Source of the DNA: an uncultured Duncaniella sp.
GTDB lineage: Bacteria > Bacteroidota > Bacteroidia > Bacteroidales > Muribaculaceae
NCBI GenBank assembly: GCA_910586665.1
Contig: CAJUIX010000014.1
Location: 22,677-86,676, forward strand
Reading direction: 5' to 3'
Length of the DNA stretch: 64,000 nucleotides
Shown here in pieces: positions 47,976 through 53,940 of the stretch (the stretch's first letter is position 1; each line of letters opens with the position of its first letter). Below the pieces are notes generated by a model that made no database searches, was not told where the DNA came from, and saw nothing but the letters and a program-made list of their open reading frames with translations. A program made the position numbers and the translations under genes.

Positions 47976-48899
47976 CTAATTTTGTTTCTTGAGTTTGCGT
48001 TTTTGCAGGTAGTCGGCCATCCATACGCCGAGCAGGATCATGGCGCAGCCGGTGTAGCCGATAATCGAAATCTTCTCGCCGAGGATGAAGAAGGAGAAGA
48101 CGAGGGTCACGACGGGCTGGAAGTACATGTAGTTCGACGCCTTTACCGCGCCTATCTTGCCGATGATGACGGCCCACATCAGATAGGCGAACATCGAACA
48201 GAAGAGCGCGAGGAAGAGGATGTTGAACATCAGTTTCGGTTCGAGGAGCACTGTCGGGGGGGTGATTTCCGGCTCGATGAGCAGGAAGGGGATTGCGGTC
48301 AGGACGCCGTAGAAGAATGTCTTGCGCGTGATGAAGAGCGCGCTGTAGAGAGGGTTGAGTTTCTTGATTATAATGCTGTAGATGGCCCAGCAGAGGGCGG
48401 CGAGGAGCGAGAGCATGTCGCCGAGTGGCTTGATGCTCAGTGAGAAGCTGCTGTTGAAAATGACAAGCCCCACCCCGAGGAAGGCCACGACGGAGCCGAG
48501 TATGGTCTCCTTGCCCACGCGGTCGGTGCGGTAGATGAAGCCTATGAGCAGGACGGTCAGCAGCGGCGAGAGCGATGTGATGAGCGAGACGTTGCTCACG
48601 AGGGTGTACTCGAGCGCGACATTCTCGGATATGAAGTAAATCGAGCCTCCGAAGAGTCCGCCGAGCATAAATGTGAATTCATGGCGCCACGAATCGCACA
48701 GCAGTCTCTTGTGGCAGATGAGGAGCATCGCGATGTAGGCGATTGCAAAACGGTAAATGTAAATCTCGATAGGGTTCAGGCCGCTGTCGAGGAGCACCTT
48801 GGTTGAAATGAACGATACGCCCCAGGCCATGACTGCGACCGCAGCCCCTGCATGATAGAGCAGAAGGTTCCCTTTGGGGTTAAAGCGCTTTGTTGACAT
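47976..48899 (-). CDS. EamA/DMT family transporter
   Basis: A 307-residue integral membrane protein with about ten hydrophobic helices in two EamA repeats (first AVAVMAWGVSFISTKVLL, second LLAALCWAIYSIIIKKL). The drug/metabolite transporter superfamily exports or imports small metabolites; the substrate cannot be told from sequence. The ending QKRKLKKQN is basic and cytoplasmic. It begins at ATG 48899 and is followed by the tricorn-like protease, perhaps in one transcript. Peptide-derived amino acid handling would fit the pair, but that is speculation. Confidence 0.9.
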   Translation of the reverse strand: MSTKRFNPKGNLLLYHAGAAVAVMAWGVSFISTKVLLDSGLNPIEIYIYRFAIAYIAMLLICHKRLLCDSWRHEFTFMLGGLFGGSIYFISENVALEYTLVSNVSLITSLSPLLTVLLIGFIYRTDRVGKETILGSVVAFLGVGLVIFNSSFSLSIKPLGDMLSLLAALCWAIYSIIIKKLNPLYSALFITRKTFFYGVLTAIPFLLIEPEITPPTVLLEPKLMFNILFLALFCSMFAYLMWAVIIGKIGAVKASNYMYFQPVVTLVFSFFILGEKISIIGYTGCAMILLGVWMADYLQKRKLKKQN

Positions 48900-49212
48900 G
48901 ACGATATTTAAGGTTAACCTTCGTTACCGAGGGTGTCGCAGGGCGGTTTCGGAGGCTGCGTGAGGCAGCTTGTCATGCTCTACCCCCAATTGTGCCGACG
49001 GAAGGAATTGACGTCGCCATAACGATTACAAAATTAAGAATTTTTTGTCAAAGTTTGTGGCGGCGCGTCAAACTTTATTCTACCGGGGACGTAATATCTA
49101 TACAGACGCATCAAAAAAATTTCCCGTCTTGAGGGATAATTTTGGGAAATAACATAGGAAATACCTATTTTTGTGTCGAGATTTAACACGTTAACTTAAA
49201 AATAACAAAAAA
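48900..49212. other. Divergent intergenic region, EamA transporter / OmpA lipoprotein
   Basis: 313 bp without a gene. It contains a TAATTTTG -7-like box on the minus strand (49036-49029, no good -33 box) for the transporter and the clear plus-strand promoter at 49141-49173 for the lipoprotein. The segment 48930-49020 is GC-rich and unremarkable. Confidence 0.6.
49141..49173 (+). promoter_or_regulatory. Promoter of OmpA-family lipoprotein gene
   Basis: TTTG (49141-49144), 21 nt, TATTTTTG (49166-49173). Transcription should start near 49180, giving a leader of about 33 nt that is almost free of G. Confidence 0.75.
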
Positions 49213-49914
49213 ATGAAACTCGCTAAAGTTTTAGGAATTCCTGCAATGGCTCTCTGCGTGCTCCTGTCGACAGGTTGCTCCTCGTGGACCAACACAGGCA
49301 AGGGCGCAGCGATTGGCGGAGGCGGCGGTGCCGCCCTCGGTGCAGGTCTCGGAGCTCTCATTGGTGGCGGCAAGGGTGCCGCTATCGGTACGGCTATCGG
49401 TGCTGCCGTAGGTACAGGCGCCGGCGTGCTCATCGGCAAGAAGATGGACAAGCAGCAGGCTGAACTCCAGGCCGAGCTTGCCAAGCAGGCTGAAATCAAG
49501 CAGGTGACTGACGAAAACGGTCTCCAGGCCATCCAGGTGACGTTCAACGGAGGTATCCTCTTCCCGACCAACGGCACCACTCTCAGCGCCAACGCCAAGA
49601 CGGACCTGACCAAGTTTGCAACCTCGCTCATCAACAACCCCGGCACCAACGTGCAAATCTACGGCTACACTGATGACACCGGCACACTCGCCGTCAACGA
49701 GCGTGTGGCCAACGGTCGTGCCGATGCTGTCCGCAACTATCTGCTCAACAGCGGCGTGGCTGCCACCCGTCTGTCGGCCGAGGGTCTCCCCATGCAGGAC
49801 TACATCGCTTCCAACTCGACTGCCGAGGGCCGTGCGCAGAACCGCCGCGTGGAGGTCTATATCACCGCCAGCAAGGAGATGATCGAACAGGCCAACCAGG
49901 GCACACTGAAGTAA
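49213..49914 (+). CDS. OmpA-family lipoprotein with glycine-zipper domain
   Basis: A 233-residue outer-membrane lipoprotein. The signal peptide ends in LSTGC with lipidated C22. Residues of about 30-77 form a glycine zipper (AAIGGGGGAALGAGLGALIG and a second GAAIGTAIGAAVGTGAGVLIG run), able to insert into or pack against membrane. A short coiled coil (KQQAELQAELAKQ) leads to an OmpA C-terminal domain (about 110-222) with the peptidoglycan-binding residues in VQIYGYTDDTGTLAVNERVANGRADAVRNYL and NRRVEVYI, given here only by their outer limits. It probably links the outer membrane to peptidoglycan. It has a strong promoter and terminator and is likely highly expressed. Confidence 0.93.
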   Translation: MKLAKVLGIPAMALCVLLSTGCSSWTNTGKGAAIGGGGGAALGAGLGALIGGGKGAAIGTAIGAAVGTGAGVLIGKKMDKQQAELQAELAKQAEIKQVTDENGLQAIQVTFNGGILFPTNGTTLSANAKTDLTKFATSLINNPGTNVQIYGYTDDTGTLAVNERVANGRADAVRNYLLNSGVAATRLSAEGLPMQDYIASNSTAEGRAQNRRVEVYITASKEMIEQANQGTLK

Positions 49915-49952
49915 TCCCGGACATTACTAATCATCAATTCTATTTAATAAAC

Positions 49953-49992
49953 ATCAGGGAAGTACACTCTACGGCGAGTATACTTCCCTGAT
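49953..49992. terminator. Strong terminator after OmpA lipoprotein
   Basis: ATCAGGGAAGTACACTC (49953-49969) pairs with GAGTATACTTCCCTGAT (49976-49992), one wobble, loop of 6 nt. It may also end the opposing M28 gene. Confidence 0.9.
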
Positions 49993-50015
49993 TATTTTGC
50001 GTATGTCCGTGTGGA

Positions 50016-51038
50016 TTATTCCAGGCAGCGGATTTCGTTGAAAATCATGTTGAGGACGGTCTGGCCGGCTGCTTCGAGCGAGGAGGGGTCGATGTTCTCC
50101 ATAGTGTCGTTGACGGTGTGCCATGTCGGGGGGAATGTCCCGGTGGCGTCGTTCTTTGACTCGATTATGTCGATGGCGGGGATGCCGGCATCGTTGAGGA
50201 AGAGGTGGTCGTCGACGACGGCGCCGCCGCTCTTGTTGACGAAGCGCGATTCATAGCCCGAGCGCTCGGCCATCGACCAGACTTTGTCGACTATGTTTTT
50301 GGCGCGTTGGTCAGAGTAGTATTCACGGTGAAATTTTGCGTCAATCCCTCCTACCATGTCAAACAATATGGCATAGCGCGGTAGCGAGTCCGCGGCATAA
50401 GGCATATTTTCAATCCAGTTCTGCGTGCCGAGACACCATGAGCTGTCATGGGTCGAAAATCCAGATGCCTGGCCGTAGTCTTCGGCATCGACAATAAGGA
50501 GGTCGACGCCTACGGGGGGAACGTTCTGCTTGAGCTGGCGGGCTATTTCGAGGATGACTCCGACGCCGCTCGCGCCGTCGTTGGCGCCGAGGACGGGCTT
50601 GAGCCTGTTTTCTTCGTTGATATCCGAATCACACCAGGGGCGGGTGTCGTAGTGGGCCACAAGGAGTATTCTGTCCTTTATATCGGGCCCATAGGATGCC
50701 ATGATGTTGCCGATTGGTAGTTTGTCGCCGTTGAAAGCTTTCACCTCGCCGGTCTGGACCCTTACGTTCTTTGCCCCGTGACGGTTGAGTGTGCGGACTA
50801 TATAGTCCCTGCACAGGCGGTTCTGCTCTGTCCCGGATACTCTCGGGCCGAAGGCCACCTGGCGTCTTACATAATAATATGCGGAGTCCCGATTGAATTT
50901 GGCAGGAGAATTGAGTACTTTTTTTGCATGCGGAGTCTTGGCTGTCTTCCCGGTGGAAGCAGTCCCGTTACAACTTGTTACTGTTGTGCCTATTGTGGCT
51001 AAAACGCAGAATAGAACTGCAATTAGGTGTCCTTTCAT
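50016..51038 (-). CDS. M28 family zinc hydrolase lipoprotein, glutaminyl-cyclase-like
   Basis: A 340-residue lipoprotein (signal peptide ending VTSC, lipid on C23) with an M28 aminopeptidase fold. Zinc ligands are visible: H129 in AHYDTRPW, D154 in GANDGASG, E186 in DAEDYG and H307 in WHTVNDTMENID. The HYDTRPW and TWHTVNDTMENI motifs are typical of the bacterial animal-type glutaminyl-peptide cyclotransferases, which turn N-terminal glutamine of exported proteins into pyroglutamate. In Bacteroidota this is frequent because signal peptidase cleavage often leaves glutamine first. An aminopeptidase role is the alternative. Probably transcribed alone. Confidence 0.88.
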   Translation of the reverse strand: MKGHLIAVLFCVLATIGTTVTSCNGTASTGKTAKTPHAKKVLNSPAKFNRDSAYYYVRRQVAFGPRVSGTEQNRLCRDYIVRTLNRHGAKNVRVQTGEVKAFNGDKLPIGNIMASYGPDIKDRILLVAHYDTRPWCDSDINEENRLKPVLGANDGASGVGVILEIARQLKQNVPPVGVDLLIVDAEDYGQASGFSTHDSSWCLGTQNWIENMPYAADSLPRYAILFDMVGGIDAKFHREYYSDQRAKNIVDKVWSMAERSGYESRFVNKSGGAVVDDHLFLNDAGIPAIDIIESKNDATGTFPPTWHTVNDTMENIDPSSLEAAGQTVLNMIFNEIRCLE

Positions 51039-51123
51039 GACTTAGCTTACTGTGTTTAGTGTTGGTGTCTAAAAATATCTGTGGCTGTGTCATTCGCGAC
51101 AGTGCTATTAAGGTATTTCATCG

Positions 51124-51157
51124 CAAAGTTACAACATAGTTACAATACAATACCAAA
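51124..51157 (-). promoter_or_regulatory. Promoter candidate of M28 gene
   Basis: On the minus strand, TTTG (51157-51154), a 22-nt spacer, then TAACTTTG (51131-51124). The -7 box is good; the spacer is slightly long. Confidence 0.5.
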
Positions 51158-51241
51158 ATGGTTACAGAAAATTCATTTTGTTAATGATTATTAACTATTT
51201 GGGTTGTCGTTACGGGTTCTGCGTGGCGGGGTATGGGAAAA

Positions 51242-51302
51242 GGGCCTGAAAAGACCCTTGGAAATGATGGATGTCAGTTCCGGCGGTTATCTTTTCAGGC
51301 CC
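51242..51302 (-). terminator. Terminator of rubrerythrin gene
   Basis: GGGCCTGAAAAGA (51242-51254) pairs perfectly with TCTTTTCAGGCCC (51290-51302). On the minus strand the stem is followed by TTTT. The loop is 35 nt. Confidence 0.75.
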
Positions 51303-51330
51303 GTAGGGCAGGATATGAGAGTGTGTGTCT

Positions 51331-51882
51331 TTACTTCTTGAAGTAGCGGTTGTAGAGACCCTGGAAGCCCTGTCCGTGACGGGCCTCGTCCTTGGCCATT
51401 TCATGAACGGTGTCATGGATAGCGTCGAGATTGAGTTCTTTGGCGCGGCGTGCTATACGCATCTTGTCGGCGTTGGCACCTGCCTCGGCAGCCATGCGCT
51501 TTTCGAGGTTCTCCTTGGTCGACCATACGCACTCGCCGAGGAGTTCTGCAAACTTGGAAGCGTGCTCTGCCTCTTCGATAGCGTAGCGCTTGAAGGCCTC
51601 TGCGATTTCGGGATAGCCCTCGCGGTCAGCCTGGCGCGACATGGCGAGATACATGCCTACTTCGGCACATTCGCCTTCGAAGTGGGCGCGGAGGTCGGCC
51701 TTCATCTCGTCGTCGGTGTCCTTTGCGATGCCGATGACGTGCTCGGTCACGAATTCGAGAGCCTCGCTTTCGTTGAGTTCTTTGAATTTAGAGCGGGGAG
51801 CCTTGCAGAGGGGGCAGAATTCAGGTGCTTCGTCACCTTCGTGAACGTAACCGCAGACGGTGCAGATAAATTTCTTCTTCAT
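51331..51882 (-). CDS. rbr: Rubrerythrin with N-terminal rubredoxin domain (reverse rubrerythrin)
   Basis: A peroxide-reducing non-haem iron protein. Unlike classical rubrerythrin, the rubredoxin domain is first: CTVCGYVH and CPLCKAP give the Cys4 iron site at residues 7-29. The ferritin-like domain follows, with di-iron ligands in [23 protein letters not shown] and [12 protein letters not shown]. At 183 residues it matches reverse rubrerythrins of anaerobes, which protect against hydrogen peroxide and oxygen. It lies 88 bp downstream of a Fur/PerR-type regulator on the same strand, and control by that regulator is likely. A 7-2-7 AT-rich imperfect palindrome (ATAATTAATTAT core, 51919-51930) lies just upstream. 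Confidence 0.93.
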   Translation of the reverse strand: MKKKFICTVCGYVHEGDEAPEFCPLCKAPRSKFKELNESEALEFVTEHVIGIAKDTDDEMKADLRAHFEGECAEVGMYLAMSRQADREGYPEIAEAFKRYAIEEAEHASKFAELLGECVWSTKENLEKRMAAEAGANADKMRIARRAKELNLDAIHDTVHEMAKDEARHGQGFQGLYNRYFKK

Positions 51883-51970
51883 GATTGATGATTGTTTAAT
51901 GATGTTATACGAAAAATGATAATTAATTATAAGTCTTTATTGTTGTTCGGGGGCGCTGCCGGAGTGGGTG

Positions 51971-52405
51971 TCAGGCCTTGGCGTTGCACTCTGGGCAGCA
52001 GCCCTTGAATATCACGTCGGCCGATAGGAGCCGGTAGCCTTCGGGCATCGCCGGGTAGTCAGCCTCGCTGAGCGAGAAGTCGATGTCGCTGACATGGCCG
52101 CAGCCGGTGCAGATGAAGTGGGAGTGTTCGTAGTACTGGTAGTCCCATCGGGCGCCGTCGCCACCTCCGATTTCGATGCAGCGGATGATGCCGGCTGCGG
52201 CGAGGAGGCGGAGGGTGTTGTAGACAGTCGTGCGCGAGAGAGTGGGGTTGTCGGGCTGGAGGGCCTTGAAGATTTCGTCGACTGTCGGGTGGATTCTGTT
52301 TTCCATGAGGAAGCGCAGTATCATCATCCGCTGTGCCGAGGGCTTGACGCCGCCGTCCGACAGGATGTCGAGTAATTGCTGGGTGGTGATTGCTTCGCTC
52401 TGCAT
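51971..52405 (-). CDS. Fur-family transcriptional regulator, PerR-like
   Basis: A 144-residue metalloregulator. The N-terminal winged helix has the family signatures PSAQRMMILRFLMENRIHPT, VDEIFKAL and LSRTTVYNTLRLL. The C-terminal dimer domain has the regulatory-metal HSHFICTGCGH motif and structural zinc cysteines CTGC and CPEC. The next gene, rubrerythrin, is a classic target of PerR, so a peroxide-sensing role is favoured over iron or zinc sensing, but sequence alone cannot decide. Its own promoter region holds a perfect TTGTAAT-N-ATTACAA box and a second palindrome, which points to autoregulation. Confidence 0.9.
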   Translation of the reverse strand: MQSEAITTQQLLDILSDGGVKPSAQRMMILRFLMENRIHPTVDEIFKALQPDNPTLSRTTVYNTLRLLAAAGIIRCIEIGGGDGARWDYQYYEHSHFICTGCGHVSDIDFSLSEADYPAMPEGYRLLSADVIFKGCCPECNAKA

Positions 52406-52421
52406 GGAAATTATTTCATAT

Positions 52422-52436
52422 TTGTAATGATTACAA
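52422..52436. promoter_or_regulatory. Fur/PerR-type operator
   Basis: TTGTAATGATTACAA is a perfect 7-1-7 palindrome, very close to the PerR/Fur consensus TTATAATnATTATAA. It is 17 bp before the regulator's start codon and just after its predicted transcription start, which suits repression. Confidence 0.8.
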
Positions 52437-52450
52437 TTATATTTTCAGTA

Positions 52451-52482
52451 CAAAAGTAGTACAATTATTTTAATTGTGCAAT
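52451..52482 (-). promoter_or_regulatory. Promoter of Fur-family gene
   Basis: Minus strand ATTG (52482-52479), 20 nt, TACTTTTG (52458-52451). Transcription should start near 52444, directly before the operator at 52422-52436. Confidence 0.75.
52461..52477. promoter_or_regulatory. Second palindrome inside the Fur-family promoter
   Basis: ACAATTA (52461-52467), TTT, TAATTGT (52471-52477). It occupies the spacer between the -33 and -7 boxes, so a bound dimer would block RNA polymerase. It may be a second, weaker operator site. Confidence 0.5.
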
Positions 52483-52540
52483 AGGCGGGTGAAAAAAATT
52501 TTGTAGATTTGTGAAATATATTTCCGGCTGCACATACATA

Positions 52541-52628
52541 AAATTAAAAGGGAGCAGCTTCACGCGGCTCCCTTTTATGAGTTTCCAATAGGTACAATTT
52601 CTAAGGTAAAAAAGATTGTTTTAGGTTC
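52541..52628 (-). ncRNA. Candidate small RNA or attenuated leader, about 85 nt
   Basis: A complete small transcription unit with no open frame. A consensus promoter on the minus strand (52666-52635) predicts a start near 52628. About 55 nt later an intrinsic terminator follows: AAAAGGGAGC (52576-52567 on the minus strand) pairs with GCTCCCTTTT (52555-52546), and a U-rich tail comes next. The 5' half can form a short ACAAT/ATTGT stem. It could be a free regulatory RNA, or the terminated part of a longer leader for the Fur-family gene 140 bp downstream. I do not recognise a known RNA family. Confidence 0.5.
52546..52576. terminator. Intrinsic terminator (bidirectional)
   Basis: A perfect 10-bp stem AAAAGGGAGC/GCTCCCTTTT with an 11-nt loop. 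It has A-run and T-run flanks, so it can work on either strand. It ends the candidate small RNA and would also stop read-through from lpxH. Confidence 0.85.
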
Positions 52629-52634
52629 GTGATG

Positions 52635-52666
52635 CAAAGGTAGGCCAAGAAATCGCGCCCGGCAAA
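52635..52666 (-). promoter_or_regulatory. Promoter of candidate small RNA
   Basis: Minus strand TTTG (52666-52663), 20 nt, TACCTTTG (52642-52635), a full match to the Bacteroidota pattern, with no gene directly behind it. The rest of the gap to lpxH (52667-52825) is AT-rich and I see nothing in it. Confidence 0.75.
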
Positions 52667-52825
52667 TATTTCTTTATGTTATCCAACATAATTTTTTATC
52701 CGGGACTTTGCGAAAATTGCAATTTTGAGACCTAAATTATTGAATATCAATATTGAATTAGAATTGTATCCTAATGTTTACAAATAGTTAAAATACGTTA
52801 ATATAATAAACATTCGGAAGTATTC

Positions 52826-53575
52826 CTAATAAAATATGTCTGTTTTCAGAGTTTTTCCGTCCCAGACAGCGTATGTGAACCGGCTTATCCAGTCACCCAA
52901 AATGACGATTCTGCTCCCTTCGGGCAGCTCTTGGTCGAGAAGGATGTGGCAGTGGCCGAAGATGAAGTAGTCAATCTTCCCGTCGGGGTGCGAGGCGTTG
53001 TAGGCGCGGGCGAAGTTTATGAGATTGTCGCCGGCACGCTCCGAGGGAGTGTAGCCCCCCTGCTTGCGTGAGCGCGAGGACCATGAGTGGGCGAAGCCTA
53101 TGGTCCAGCGGGGGTGGATGGCGGCGTAGAGCCGCTGTGCGGTGCGGTTGCGGAAGAGCGCGCGCAGCTTGCGGAAGGACCAGGGGAGGCGCCCGACGCC
53201 GTCGCCGTGCTCCATGAAGAAGCGCTTGCCGTCAAATGTGGCGGTCATGGCTCCGTCGTGGACCTTCAGGCCGATTTCGCGGGGGAGGTAGTCGAAAATC
53301 CAGATGTCGTGGTTCCCCTTGAACCATGTGATTTCCACTCCGGCGTCGGCCAGGCGGCCGAGGGCGCCGAAGAAGCGGGTGAAGCCGCGAGGCACCACCG
53401 TGCGATACTCCCACCAGTAGTCAAGTATGTCGCCGAGCAGGATGAGCCTGCCGCAGTCGGGGGCTATGTGCTCGAGGAAGTCCACAATTTTGCGCTCGTG
53501 GGCTTTCGGGTCGGCGATGTAGGAGGCGCCGAGGTGGAGGTCGCTTATGAAGTATGTCTTCTTTCCGTCAGCCAT
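52826..53575 (-). CDS. lpxH: UDP-2,3-diacylglucosamine diphosphatase LpxH
   Basis: Cleaves UDP-2,3-diacylglucosamine to lipid X in lipid A synthesis, at the inner face of the cytoplasmic membrane. The 249-residue calcineurin-like phosphoesterase has all five metal-binding blocks: SDLHLGA, LLGDILDYWW, WFKGNHDIW, MEHGDGVG and FGHCH. The basic patch (RKLRALFRNRTAQRL) fits membrane or lipid binding. It is the last of four genes (thioredoxin-like, polA, DUF59, lpxH); its start is 5 bp after the DUF59 stop, so coupling is likely. Confidence 0.93.
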   Translation of the reverse strand: MADGKKTYFISDLHLGASYIADPKAHERKIVDFLEHIAPDCGRLILLGDILDYWWEYRTVVPRGFTRFFGALGRLADAGVEITWFKGNHDIWIFDYLPREIGLKVHDGAMTATFDGKRFFMEHGDGVGRLPWSFRKLRALFRNRTAQRLYAAIHPRWTIGFAHSWSSRSRKQGGYTPSERAGDNLINFARAYNASHPDGKIDYFIFGHCHILLDQELPEGSRIVILGDWISRFTYAVWDGKTLKTDIFY

Positions 53576-53580
53576 GCCGA

Positions 53581-53901
53581 TTAGAGGAAACCGAGGTCGA
53601 GTTTAGCTTCTTCGGTCATCATGTCCTTGGTCCATTCAGGCTCGAAGACTATGCGGATGTCGACGCTCTTGATGCCCTCGATGCTCTCGAGCTTGATGCG
53701 CGCGTCGTCGACGAGGAAGTCGGCTGCCGGGCAGCTGGGCGCTGTGAGGGTCATGTCGATTTTGAGGTTTCCGTCGTCGTCGAGGTCTATCGCGTAGATG
53801 AGGCCGAGGTTATATATGTCTACAGGGATTTCGGGGTCGTAGACCGTCTTGAGCATGGTGACGATTCGCTCCTCAATCTTGGTTTTTTCTTCAGGTGTCA
53901 T
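53581..53901 (-). CDS. DUF59/MIP18 family iron-sulfur assembly protein (SufT-like)
   Basis: A 106-residue single-domain MIP18 protein. Family signatures are LKTVYDPEIPVDIYNLGLIY, the VDIYNLGL block, and MTLTAPSCPAADFLV, where the conserved cysteine lies in SCPAA, then VRIVFEPEWTKDMM-like end (here IRIVFEPEWTKDMM). Such proteins assist maturation or delivery of iron-sulfur clusters. No suf genes adjoin it; it sits between polA and lpxH with short gaps, so it is probably co-transcribed with them without an obvious functional link. Confidence 0.92.
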   Translation of the reverse strand: MTPEEKTKIEERIVTMLKTVYDPEIPVDIYNLGLIYAIDLDDDGNLKIDMTLTAPSCPAADFLVDDARIKLESIEGIKSVDIRIVFEPEWTKDMMTEEAKLDLGFL

Positions 53902-53940
53902 TGTTTGCTATTATGTAATATATATGTGGTGGTTGTCGCA

